Shown: positions 25,626-33,101 of the stretch, one piece after another | Layout: the number at the start of each line of letters is the position of its first letter | Position numbering within the stretch: the first letter of the stretch is position 1 | Origin: Psychroserpens sp. SPM9 | GTDB taxonomy: Bacteria; Bacteroidota; Bacteroidia; Flavobacteriales; Flavobacteriaceae | Direction: 5' to 3' | Assembly (NCBI RefSeq): GCF_025153525.1 | Contig: NZ_JANZNR010000001.1 | Location: 558,001-622,000 of the forward strand | DNA: 64,000 nt | The notes under the pieces: model-generated | The model's input: the letters and a program-made list of their open reading frames with translations, nothing else | What the model was told of the DNA's origin: nothing | The model's database searches: none | Made by a program: the position numbers and the translations under genes

Positions 25626-25955
25626 ATGAAAAGACAACTCCTTATTTTATTATGCGTTAGTTTTTTAACCACAACATCATGCATTATAAAAAACCCGCAA
25701 CCCGAAGACTGTGTGATTACAACAGCTACAATCACCAAAATTACTGAAGGCCCATCGTATGATATTGTTTTTCATGATGATGATGCTTCCTTCTATATTA
25801 ATCGCGGATTAGAATATGGACTAAATTTAGATACTCTTAACGCAAAAGTTTTAAATAAAACTGTTACTTTGCACTTACCAAAATTATTTTATGGTACCAC
25901 AAAACATATTGCTCAGTTAGCAATAGGTGATGAGATTATCTTTACAGAGTTTTAA
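25626..25955 (+). CDS. Hypothetical lipoprotein
   Basis: A 109-residue lipoprotein: MKRQLLILLCVSFLTTTSC gives a lipobox with Cys19. The start at 25626 is chosen because the signal peptide begins there; an in-frame ATG at 25599 would add nine residues before it. The mature part is a small beta-rich domain (CVITTATITKITEG, SYDIVFHDDDASFYINRG) without a recognised family. It lies between ftsX and DUF3098 (6-nt gap to the latter). Possibly an OB-like fold, by pattern only. Confidence 0.7.
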   Translation: MKRQLLILLCVSFLTTTSCIIKNPQPEDCVITTATITKITEGPSYDIVFHDDDASFYINRGLEYGLNLDTLNAKVLNKTVTLHLPKLFYGTTKHIAQLAIGDEIIFTEF

Positions 25956-25961
25956 ATCATT

Positions 25962-26225
25962 ATGGGAGAACAAAAACGCAAAGAAACGACGAAACAGGAT
26001 TTTATCTTCGGAAAGAAAAACTATAAGTTCATGCTTATAGGTTTGGCTTGCATCGTACTTGGATTTATTTTAATGTCTGGTGGCGGCAGTGATGATCCTA
26101 ATGTATTTGATCCTTCGATCTTTAGCTGGAGACGTATTCGACTAGCGCCAACCTTAGTACTTATTGGTTTTGGAATTCAAGTCTATGCGATTTTATTGAA
26201 TCCGAATAAAACTCCTAAATCTTAA
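25962..26225 (+). CDS. DUF3098 small membrane protein
   Basis: An 87-residue protein with a charged N-terminus and two membrane helices (about 24-42 and 66-83). FIFGKKNYKFMLIG and DPSIFSWRRIRLAPTLVLIG are characteristic of DUF3098, which almost always sits between ftsX and uppP in Bacteroidota. Function unknown; the context suggests cell-envelope synthesis or division. Confidence 0.88.
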   Translation: MGEQKRKETTKQDFIFGKKNYKFMLIGLACIVLGFILMSGGGSDDPNVFDPSIFSWRRIRLAPTLVLIGFGIQVYAILLNPNKTPKS

Positions 26226-26283
26226 TCAGTAACTTTTACTGAACAAATTCAGAATCTTTTATCAATTGATACGTCTATTTTGA

Positions 26284-26291
26284 TATTTTTG
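26284..26291 (+). promoter_or_regulatory. -7 promoter element of uppP (TATTTTTG)
   Basis: Exact TAnnTTTG match 4 nt before the ATG at 26296. A TTG lies about 20 nt upstream (26266-26268 region), a plausible -33 element. Confidence 0.6.
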
Positions 26292-26295
26292 CCGC

Positions 26296-27096
26296 ATGGA
26301 TATTTTAGATTCAATTGTATTAGGAATTATTCAAGGACTCACCGAGTTTTTACCAGTCTCTTCTAGTGGACATCTCGAATTAGGCAAGGTCATCCTACAG
26401 GATGAAAATCTGGGAGCAGAAGACAGTCTGCTATTTACAGTGGTATTACACTTTGCAACAGCACTGAGTACAATGGTTATTTTTAGAAAAGATATTCTGG
26501 AGATTGTTAAAGGTGTTTTGAAGTTTGAATGGAATGAAGACCTTCAGTTTATTTCTAAGATTGCCTTGTCAATGATTCCAGCTGTGATCGTTGGCCTCTT
26601 TTTTGAAGAACAACTCAAAAGTCTTTTTGGAGGCAATATCAGACTCGTTGGTTTTATGCTTATCGTGACTGCTGCGCTTCTCTTTTTAGCTGATCGCGCC
26701 AAAAACACAGATAAAAAAGTCACGTTTTCAAATGCCTTTATCATCGGAATCTCTCAAGCCATAGCAATGCTTCCAGGAATATCCAGATCTGGCGCAACCA
26801 TTTCGACATCTGTATTACTTGGAAATGATAAAACCAAAGCGGCTCGCTTTTCGTTTTTGATGGTCGTTCCGCTTATCTTCGGAAAAATAGCCAAAGATGT
26901 TTTAAGTGGAGAAATCACCTATGACAGTTCTAATTTTACAAGTTTAAGTGTAGGCTTTATTGCCGCATTTGTTACTGGCTTATTTGCATGTACCTGGATG
27001 ATCGCTCTGGTTAAGAAAAGTAAGCTATCCTATTTTGCATTCTACTGCATTATTGTTGGGATCATAGCAATCATCTATTCTTATAACTTAGCCTAA
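26296..27096 (+). CDS. uppP: Undecaprenyl-diphosphatase
   Basis: A 266-residue integral membrane phosphatase of the BacA/UppP type, which recycles undecaprenyl pyrophosphate to the monophosphate carrier for cell-wall synthesis. The two signature motifs are present: QGLTEFLPVSSSGHLELG at residues 14-31 (catalytic Glu, Ser) and PGISRSGATIS around 160. Seven or eight helices are predicted. The start codon lies 4 nt after a -7 element. The stop overlaps the truB start (TAATG). Confidence 0.96.
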   Translation: MDILDSIVLGIIQGLTEFLPVSSSGHLELGKVILQDENLGAEDSLLFTVVLHFATALSTMVIFRKDILEIVKGVLKFEWNEDLQFISKIALSMIPAVIVGLFFEEQLKSLFGGNIRLVGFMLIVTAALLFLADRAKNTDKKVTFSNAFIIGISQAIAMLPGISRSGATISTSVLLGNDKTKAARFSFLMVVPLIFGKIAKDVLSGEITYDSSNFTSLSVGFIAAFVTGLFACTWMIALVKKSKLSYFAFYCIIVGIIAIIYSYNLA

Positions 27097-27788
27097 TGAC
27101 ACTTGAAGATTTCAAAAATGGTCAGGTGTTACTCATTGACAAGCCTCTAAACTGGACTTCCTTTCAGGTGGTTAATAAACTGCGTTGGGAAATACGTCAG
27201 GCATTCAACATTAAAAAAATAAAAGTTGGTCACGCCGGAACATTAGATCCTTTAGCTACGGGATTACTCATTATTTGTACAGGTAAAATGACCAAACAAA
27301 TTCACACTTTTCAAGGTCAGGATAAGGAGTACACTGGAACTTTTGTTTTAGGCAGCACGACGCCTTCCTATGATTTAGAATCCGACATAGACCAGCACTT
27401 TCCAACCGAGAACATTTCCGAAGCTTTAATTCACGAGACTACCAAAACATTTATTGGTGCTATCGAACAATTTCCGCCTGTATTTTCGGCTTTAAAAAAA
27501 GACGGAAAGCGTTTGTACGAATATGCCCGAGCTGGAGAACACGTCGAAGTTTCATCGCGAACTGTGCACATTTCAGAATTTGAAATCACAAAAATCGAAG
27601 GGACAACTATTGACTTTAGAGTGGTTTGTAGTAAAGGTACTTATATTCGCTCTTTGGCTCATGACTTCGGAAAAGCGCTTAACTCTGGCGCACATCTTTC
27701 GGTGTTACGTCGTACAAAAATTGGTGATTTTGATGTCGCCAATGCGAGCTCTCCTGAAGATTTTATTCAATCCTTGTCTTCGGAATAA
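27096..27788 (+). CDS. truB: tRNA pseudouridine(55) synthase
   Basis: A 230-residue TruB that makes pseudouridine 55 in the T loop of tRNAs. LLIDKPLNWTSFQVVNKLR at the N-terminus, VGHAGTLDPLATGLL with the catalytic Asp near residue 50, and SKGTYIRSLAHDFG near residue 180 are diagnostic. It lacks a long C-terminal PUA domain, as usual for short bacterial forms. Translationally coupled to uppP by a 1-nt overlap. Confidence 0.96.
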   Translation: MTLEDFKNGQVLLIDKPLNWTSFQVVNKLRWEIRQAFNIKKIKVGHAGTLDPLATGLLIICTGKMTKQIHTFQGQDKEYTGTFVLGSTTPSYDLESDIDQHFPTENISEALIHETTKTFIGAIEQFPPVFSALKKDGKRLYEYARAGEHVEVSSRTVHISEFEITKIEGTTIDFRVVCSKGTYIRSLAHDFGKALNSGAHLSVLRRTKIGDFDVANASSPEDFIQSLSSE

Positions 27789-27820
27789 TTATTGATACTT
27801 GCTTCTAAACCTCTTCAACT

Positions 27821-28360
27821 ATGAAGCAAGCCTCTACACTATTTATGGTGCTGTTAGGTATCAATCTGTATGCTCAAGATGATATCAAAACTAATGGAAT
27901 TTTTTATAAAATATCATTAGCGACCACATTAACTGTCAACGAAGATTTCACCCTTGGTGATGACACAATTGAACGCTTTTTTAGAACAAGTGCTTTCTTT
28001 TTAAACAATACTGTTGGTTTTCAGTTTGATGATCGTTCTGCATTAGGTCTAAATGCCGAGTACAATTGGCATTCTGAAAGTGGTTTACAATTTTTACCTG
28101 TACATTTAAGCTTTCAATACAACATCGTTGATTTTGATGATACATTATTTATTAGAGTAAGTTACGGACGCTTAGTTGGTATCAACAGTGATTTTGAAAA
28201 AGGAACACTTTATAAAGTTGGTCTAGGCGCTCGATTATTTGATGAAAATTTTAAAAACTCATGGCTCATAGGTATTGATTTTACCAGAAAACGATTCGGA
28301 TTTAGACAGTTAGAAAAGCTTTCTAGTCTTTCATTTTTTCTGGAATTTATGCTGTTCTAA
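27821..28360 (+). CDS. Hypothetical outer-membrane beta-barrel-like protein
   Basis: A 179-residue exported protein; signal peptide MKQASTLFMVLLGINLYAQ. The mature chain shows alternating hydrophobic residues in short strands separated by charged turns (LGLNAEYNWHSESGL, LFIRVSYGRLVGI, LYKVGLGARLFD) and ends with a phenylalanine (SFFLEFMLF), features of outer-membrane barrels. No family recognised. It lies 32 nt after truB on the same strand. Confidence 0.7.
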   Translation: MKQASTLFMVLLGINLYAQDDIKTNGIFYKISLATTLTVNEDFTLGDDTIERFFRTSAFFLNNTVGFQFDDRSALGLNAEYNWHSESGLQFLPVHLSFQYNIVDFDDTLFIRVSYGRLVGINSDFEKGTLYKVGLGARLFDENFKNSWLIGIDFTRKRFGFRQLEKLSSLSFFLEFMLF

Positions 28361-28418
28361 TCTTTTTTTGTTAATTTAACGTATATAAGACACCAACTTA
28401 AATTAAAATAAGGCCTAC

Positions 28419-29177
28419 TTGGAATTTATTGAAAAACATAAAGCGCTTCTCATTACGTCCTTACTTACAGGAACGATAATTCTAGCTATGTTCTCGCTTA
28501 GTATCAAGAAAAAAGCAGAATTTATAGCCGAAAGCTATTATGAAATTGAACCTCAAACCATTGAAGAATTAGAACAGCTTGAACGGCTAAAAGCGTTGGA
28601 AGAGCGTGAAAATGCTAATCTGAAAACCAATCAGGCTTTTAATGAAGATGAAGAGTTTAAGGAAATGATGCGTAATTTTAAAACCATGAGTTCGCAACAT
28701 GAAGATGAGATTTCTGAAGACACACCTGAAACACCTTCTGAAGCCTCTTCTCAAACCCCTGAAGCACTTACAGCGTCTAACGCCTCGCACAACGCTTCTC
28801 AAAACTATGCTTTAAAAGACCAAGAACGCAAAACATTTAATAAGGCAAATGATATATTAGCGATGCATTCTCCCAAAAAAGAAGCTAAAAATAGCAAAGG
28901 CAATGCGGCCAGTAGTGTTTCGTTTTCACTTTCTAAAAGATCTAAAGTAAAACTTCCGCCACCAGTCTATTTATGTGAAACTGCTGGTAAAATAGTGGTG
29001 AATATTACGGTGAATTCTAGCGGACAAGTCACAGATGCCTATATCAACTCCTCATCATCAAGCAGCAATCAGTGCTTAATTGATACAGCTTTAGAATATG
29101 CAAAAAATGCATTGTTTTCTCGTGCCGAACGTCAAAGCCAGATAGGTTCTATCACCTATTATTTTCAAGGAAAATAG
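28419..29177 (+). CDS. TonB-like energy transducer protein, TTG start
   Basis: A 252-residue protein: N-terminal cytoplasmic stub, one helix (about 10-28), a long Glu/Ser/Thr-rich spacer (40-170), and a C-terminal domain with the TonB/TonB-like pattern (CETAGKIVVNITVNSSGQV, then CLIDTALEYAKNALFS). Such proteins carry energy to outer-membrane receptors, although ExbB/ExbD are not nearby. The start is read as TTG at 28419: an in-frame stop lies at 28404, no ATG is available before the membrane helix, and the next ATG would delete most of it. Confidence 0.72.
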   Translation: MEFIEKHKALLITSLLTGTIILAMFSLSIKKKAEFIAESYYEIEPQTIEELEQLERLKALEERENANLKTNQAFNEDEEFKEMMRNFKTMSSQHEDEISEDTPETPSEASSQTPEALTASNASHNASQNYALKDQERKTFNKANDILAMHSPKKEAKNSKGNAASSVSFSLSKRSKVKLPPPVYLCETAGKIVVNITVNSSGQVTDAYINSSSSSSNQCLIDTALEYAKNALFSRAERQSQIGSITYYFQGK

Positions 29178-29213
29178 GACAGACTCTATGATTAAATCTA
29201 AGCTTGTAAAAAG

Positions 29214-29837
29214 TTAGGCTTTATCCAATAGCGTAAGTATGTCCTCTACAATATTTTGCCCTTTATCCTTATTATACCAAACTTGTAAATCTTCTTTAAA
29301 TACTGGTGTTAAGATTCCGTGTTTCGCTTTATACTCATTGACCAATTGCGTGGCTTTACTTGGTCGTGGCCCAAAAGTACTGAGAACCTCTCTGGTGTTT
29401 GAATCAATCATAATTAACTTTGCAATAGCACGTCCGCCATTGGTTAAAAATTGATCCATTAAAGCTTCATTTTCATCTCTAAAAACTAATTTTAAGTCGA
29501 TGTTTTCTGAAAGTTGAGCCAATTTATTAAGCACCGGAATCACATGAGCGGCATCACCACACCAACTTTCAGTAATGACCAGCCAGGTGACTTTTTGGTT
29601 AAAACGGGCTATGCCATCTCTGGCTTCTTCAGGAATTTTAACTGTTTTATCCCAACGTTTCATGCGTCGGTCATTAAGCATTGTATAGTTAACTAAAGCT
29701 TCGGTTTTTTCGTTTCCAGATGTGGATCCTTCTAAAACTAACTGCGTTACTAGTTCACGATATTCCTCATATGAAATGGCCTTTTGTAAGCTTTCATTAA
29801 TAAGGTCTTTTACAGGTATAGTTGTCAATGTATTCAT
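29214..29837 (-). CDS. Thioredoxin-fold family protein
   Basis: A 207-residue cytoplasmic protein of the Thioredoxin_9 type. The active-site region is TWLVITESWCGDAAHVIPVL (around 90-109), where the usual CxxC is replaced by CGDA, so only one cysteine remains. Strands LKLVFRDEN and the region AIAKLIMID complete the fold. Without the second cysteine it cannot act as a dithiol reductase; a binding or monothiol role is possible. Divergent from tag across a 153-bp region with strong palindromes. Confidence 0.82.
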   Translation of the reverse strand: MNTLTTIPVKDLINESLQKAISYEEYRELVTQLVLEGSTSGNEKTEALVNYTMLNDRRMKRWDKTVKIPEEARDGIARFNQKVTWLVITESWCGDAAHVIPVLNKLAQLSENIDLKLVFRDENEALMDQFLTNGGRAIAKLIMIDSNTREVLSTFGPRPSKATQLVNEYKAKHGILTPVFKEDLQVWYNKDKGQNIVEDILTLLDKA

Positions 29838-29863
29838 GTTATTTAGGCTTGCAATTTAAATGA

Positions 29864-29894
29864 TTCTGCTCGAGCAGAACATGATTTAAATCAT
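29864..29894. promoter_or_regulatory. Two adjacent perfect palindromes in a divergent promoter region
   Basis: TTCTGCTCGAGCAGAA (29864-29879) is followed after one base by ATGATTTAAATCAT (29881-29894). An ATTTAAAT upstream at about 29854-29861 also pairs with the second one, giving a larger imperfect hairpin. There is no T-run, so this is not a terminator. Likely regulator-binding sites between the thioredoxin-like gene and tag. Confidence 0.45.
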
Positions 29895-29990
29895 CTATTT
29901 TATATTCTAGATCATTTTACTGTAGCTCAGACGAATTTTTGTGCAAAAACTTACTATTTTTAAAATTCAATAGGTCTAAATAGAACTCAT

Positions 29991-30554
29991 ATGAAAAAAC
30001 ATAAATGCGGTTGGTGCTTAGGTGACGACTTATACGAAGCATACCACGATGAAGAATGGGGCGTTCCTGTAAAGGATGACGACACCTTATTTGAATTTTT
30101 AATTTTGGAGACCTTTCAAGCGGGTTTAAGTTGGATTACTGTTTTAAAAAAGCGTGAGAATTTCAGAAAAGCTTTCGACTATTTTGATTATAAGAAGATT
30201 GCACAATACAATCAGAAAAAAGTAGACAACCTGCTCCAAAATGAAGGGATAATCAGAAACAAATTAAAAGTTAAGGCTACCATTACCAATGCACAAGCTT
30301 TTATGAAGGTACAAGAAGAGTTTGGGTCCTTCTCAAAATATATATGGGGTTTTGTTAATGACAAGCCTATTAAAAATAAGCTTAAAGATTATAAAATGGC
30401 ACCTGCTAATACACCGCTGAGTGATGCGATTAGTAAAGATTTAAAAAAACGTGGTTTTAAATTTGTGGGTTCAACAGTGATTTATGCGCACATGCAAGCT
30501 ACAGGAATGGTGAATGACCATGAAGTTAATTGTTTTAGATATGATGAAGTTTAA
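29991..30554 (+). CDS. tag: DNA-3-methyladenine glycosylase I
   Basis: A 187-residue TagI enzyme that removes 3-methyladenine from alkylated DNA. The N-terminal KCGWCLGDDLYEAYHDEEWG carries the first zinc ligands (Cys, and His near residue 17); LILETFQAGLSWITVLKKRE is the helix-hairpin region; the C-terminal HEVNCF supplies the remaining ligands. Length and motifs are normal. The next gene starts inside its last 14 nt. Confidence 0.96.
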   Translation: MKKHKCGWCLGDDLYEAYHDEEWGVPVKDDDTLFEFLILETFQAGLSWITVLKKRENFRKAFDYFDYKKIAQYNQKKVDNLLQNEGIIRNKLKVKATITNAQAFMKVQEEFGSFSKYIWGFVNDKPIKNKLKDYKMAPANTPLSDAISKDLKKRGFKFVGSTVIYAHMQATGMVNDHEVNCFRYDEV

Positions 30555-31128
30555 ACTTGTTTTTGTACTCTGTATATGGATTTCTTGTTTTAGCTTGGAG
30601 GCACAAACGAAAAACGAAAAAGAATCACGCATACCGTTGACCGAATTTCCTAATGAATCACAAATACTTCTAAAAACCATTATAAAAAAGGTGAAGCGTT
30701 CTCGCTTTTACAAAGAAACCGACGGTAGTAAACTGAGTTTTGAAAGCAAATTCAAATATAATAAGTATTGGTTCAGTGTTGAGTTTAATAATTTAGGAAC
30801 TCTAGAAGACATTGAAGTTTTGGTAAAGGAAAAACATTTATCTAAACCTGTTAAAACGGCTATTAGATCTTATTTAAAAACGAATACTACTAAATATGAA
30901 ATTATTAAAATTCAGGAACAATACGTGTATTCTAGCGACCATAGTGAAGCTACATTTTTAAACTCAATTTTAGAAAACAGAACAACATTATCATCAAACT
31001 ATGAACTAATTGTTGCAATGAAATCTCAGAAAACATGGGAACTGAAAGAACTCACATTTGATGAAAAAGGAGATTTTATCAAGGCTCGAAACTTACAACA
31101 AGACAGCTATGAATATATCATGTACTAG
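30541..31128 (+). CDS. Hypothetical exported protein
   Basis: A 195-residue protein with a signal peptide (MMKFKLVFVLCIWISCFSLE ending at AQ). The start is placed at 30541 because the signal peptide begins there; it overlaps the tag gene by 14 nt, which suggests coupling. The mature part is mixed alpha/beta and lysine-rich (FKYNKYWFSVEFNNLGTLE, TYEIIKIQEQYVYS-like), with no recognised family, perhaps a PepSY-like or BLF-like periplasmic domain. Confidence 0.65.
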   Translation: MMKFKLVFVLCIWISCFSLEAQTKNEKESRIPLTEFPNESQILLKTIIKKVKRSRFYKETDGSKLSFESKFKYNKYWFSVEFNNLGTLEDIEVLVKEKHLSKPVKTAIRSYLKTNTTKYEIIKIQEQYVYSSDHSEATFLNSILENRTTLSSNYELIVAMKSQKTWELKELTFDEKGDFIKARNLQQDSYEYIMY

Positions 31129-31792
31129 ACTTCTGGTCGTGCTGCTTCTGCTGGTAACTTTGAGCACAAAAGCACAGGAAGACACCGAAATATTTCACGA
31201 ACAAGAATTTGGTCTTAGACATAGTTTTAGTAAAAAATACAGTGCCAATTTTGAATTGGCCTCACGTGCTTATGTGTATACAAACGAAGATTTTTTATAC
31301 AAAATCAGACAATTACAAATTAGTCATTTTTCAACTTTAAAATTAGACTTAAAACACAGCATGGCTTTAGGCATCATGTATAGAAATCGAAATGCTTTTG
31401 AGAACTCCAGCAATGAAATTAGAATAACCCAACAATTTAATAGAAAATCCTTGTTTAATACTTTGCGAATCGGACATCGGTTACGAAGTGAACAACGCTT
31501 TTATGACAGCTTTACGGCGTTTCGATTTCGCTACCGCTTAGCGCTTGACATTCCTTTGCAAGGTTTAAAACTTGATGTTGGTGAAACCTATTTTGTAGTT
31601 ACTAATGAAGGTTTACTAACCAGCTCAAAAGTTCATAAACCAGAACTAGAATATCGAATATCACCATCTATAGGTATTTTATTATCGGAAGACTTAACTA
31701 TAGAATTTGGAGTCGAACTTCGATTAGACCAATTAAATATTGATACTGAAGACACCTTATTTTTTAATACTTCCGTAGATATAAAAATTTAG
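31109..31792 (+). CDS. DUF2490 outer-membrane protein
   Basis: A 227-residue exported protein; signal peptide MNISCTRLLVVLLLLVTLST then KAQ. The start at 31109 is chosen because the signal begins there; it overlaps the preceding gene by 20 nt. The mature chain is a run of amphipathic strands with conserved arginines (HEQEFGLRHSFSKKYSANFE, IGHRLRSEQRFYDSF, FRYRLALDIPLQG), which fits the DUF2490 barrel family of unknown function. Convergent with aat, sharing 4 nt. Confidence 0.8.
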   Translation: MNISCTRLLVVLLLLVTLSTKAQEDTEIFHEQEFGLRHSFSKKYSANFELASRAYVYTNEDFLYKIRQLQISHFSTLKLDLKHSMALGIMYRNRNAFENSSNEIRITQQFNRKSLFNTLRIGHRLRSEQRFYDSFTAFRFRYRLALDIPLQGLKLDVGETYFVVTNEGLLTSSKVHKPELEYRISPSIGILLSEDLTIEFGVELRLDQLNIDTEDTLFFNTSVDIKI

Positions 31793-32415
31793 TCTAAGTA
31801 GTTCAAAAATTCTTTTCTGGAAATCTCTTCGGCACCTAAACTTTCGAGATGATTGGTATAAACCTGACAATCGATGAGTTGATAATTGGTGTTTTGAACA
31901 AAGGAAATAAAGCCTGCTTTACTCGCATTACTCACACGACTGAACATACTTTCGCCACAAAACACGCCATTATCTAAATCTACACCATACAAACCGCCAA
32001 CCAGTTCATTATGGAGCCAAACCTCAACAGATTTAGCATAGCCTAAACGGTACAAATTAATGTAGGCAGCTTTCATATGTTGTGTAATCCAAGTGCCTTG
32101 TTGACCATCGCGTTTTATTTGTGAGCAGGCTTCAATGACAGACTCAAAATCGGCATTGATGGTCACTTTAAAATCTGTATTTCTAAGCACTTGTTTCATG
32201 CTTTTCGAGACCTTCAATTTCTTCGGAAAAAGGACAAATCGAGGATCTGGAGACCACCAGATAATAGGTTCTTCTTCATCAAACCACGGAAAAATTCCAC
32301 GTTGATAAGCCGCTAATAATCGTTGCGATGATAAGTCGCCTCCAATAGCTACAATGCCTTCTTCAGTAGCCGAAGACACATCAGGAAATTCGATGGTATG
32401 ATCTAGAAATTTCAT
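31789..32415 (-). CDS. aat: Leucyl/phenylalanyl-tRNA--protein transferase
   Basis: A 208-residue Aat, which attaches Leu or Phe from charged tRNA to N-terminal Arg or Lys of proteins and so marks them for ClpS/ClpAP degradation. AYQRGIFPWFDEEEPIIWWS near residue 33 and PDPRFVLFPKKLKVSKSM are diagnostic, as is GLYGVDLDNGVFCGESMFS near residue 137. Normal length. Upstream, on the other strand, lies a possible small RNA. Confidence 0.95.
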   Translation of the reverse strand: MKFLDHTIEFPDVSSATEEGIVAIGGDLSSQRLLAAYQRGIFPWFDEEEPIIWWSPDPRFVLFPKKLKVSKSMKQVLRNTDFKVTINADFESVIEACSQIKRDGQQGTWITQHMKAAYINLYRLGYAKSVEVWLHNELVGGLYGVDLDNGVFCGESMFSRVSNASKAGFISFVQNTNYQLIDCQVYTNHLESLGAEEISRKEFLNYLD

Positions 32416-32465
32416 ATTTGAATAAGGTCAGCATTATTCATCAATAGTGTGTTAAATCTAGGTAA

Positions 32466-32473
32466 TAACTTTG
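32466..32473 (+). promoter_or_regulatory. Orphan -7 promoter element TAACTTTG
   Basis: Exact TAnnTTTG match on the plus strand, with no plus-strand gene downstream. It pairs with the plus-oriented terminator ending at 32612. Confidence 0.4.
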
Positions 32474-32478
32474 AAAAC

Positions 32479-32612
32479 ATCAGATTTTTATTCATATTTG
32501 ATATGACCTTTGTGAATTAAATTTTGTTCATCATTGCTTTTTTTGAGTTTGTTTATAAAGGTCAAACCTAAAACCACAATACTAAGTCCCAAAGCAATTT
32601 GGGGCTTTTTTA
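32479..32612 (+). ncRNA. Candidate small RNA between aat and DUF3127
   Basis: The stretch from a predicted start near 32479 to a plus-oriented terminator would give a transcript of about 134 nt. It contains an 8-bp long-range stem (TGACCTTT at 32504-32511 with AAAGGTCA at 32557-32564) and no open frame of note. Both neighbours are on the minus strand, so neither explains the plus-oriented signals. A prediction only. Confidence 0.35.
32584..32612 (+). terminator. Plus-oriented intrinsic terminator
   Basis: AAGTCCCAAA / TTTGGGGCTT (10 bp, one G-U pair) with a 5-nt loop, then a T-run. On the minus strand it lacks a T-run. Confidence 0.65.
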
Positions 32613-32644
32613 ATAAAAAAAACCTCAATTTTCATTGAGGTTTC
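32612..32644 (-). terminator. Intrinsic terminator of the DUF3127 gene
   Basis: On the minus strand AAACCTCAAT / ATTGAGGTTT with a 4-nt loop and a long T-run, about 50 nt after the stop. Confidence 0.8.
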
Positions 32645-32689
32645 ATTTATGACTCTTTTCATCTTTACAATGAAAATTGTTCTATACTA

Positions 32690-33061
32690 TTAAAACGGTA
32701 AATCGTCGTGATCTTCTTCGTTTAAATTCGTCGCAGGTTCGAAAGCTTCTGTTGGAGCTGCAGGTGGTACATTAGCGCCATCAGCTTGCACAGCTTCAAT
32801 TCTCCAACCTTGTACAGAATTAAAATATTTGGTTTCCCCTTGAGGATTCACCCATTCTCTACCTCTTAAATTGATATTTACTTTGACAGCTTGACCTACT
32901 TGGTAACTGTTTAACAAATCGGTTTTATCTTGAACAAATTCAACCAAAATATGTTGTGGATATTGTTCTTCTGTCGTTACTACCAATTCTCTCTTTCTAA
33001 ACCCATTGCTTCCAAACGTTTGAGTTTCTCCAATCATTTTGATTTTTCCTTGTACTTCCAT
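32690..33061 (-). CDS. DUF3127 protein, OB-fold-like with SSB-type acidic tail
   Basis: A 123-residue protein. The N-terminal 95 residues form a beta-rich domain (MEVQGKIKMIGETQTFGSNG, FRKRELVVTTEEQYPQHILV, VNINLRGREWVNPQG) typical of DUF3127 and resembling an OB fold. A Pro/Ala/Glu linker leads to the acidic tip EEDHDDLPF, very like the DDxPF tip with which single-stranded DNA-binding protein recruits partners. I infer nucleic-acid binding; no function is established. It follows the flavin reductase gene by 40 nt. Confidence 0.85.
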   Translation of the reverse strand: MEVQGKIKMIGETQTFGSNGFRKRELVVTTEEQYPQHILVEFVQDKTDLLNSYQVGQAVKVNINLRGREWVNPQGETKYFNSVQGWRIEAVQADGANVPPAAPTEAFEPATNLNEEDHDDLPF

Positions 33062-33101
33062 TGTTGTATTTACTTATATTTAATTTAGACTATTTTATTC
33101 T

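Noticed and set aside
28587-28802. Arg/Phe-rich open frame antisense to the TonB-like gene
   Set aside because: Its composition mirrors the Glu/Ser-rich spacer of the real protein read backwards.
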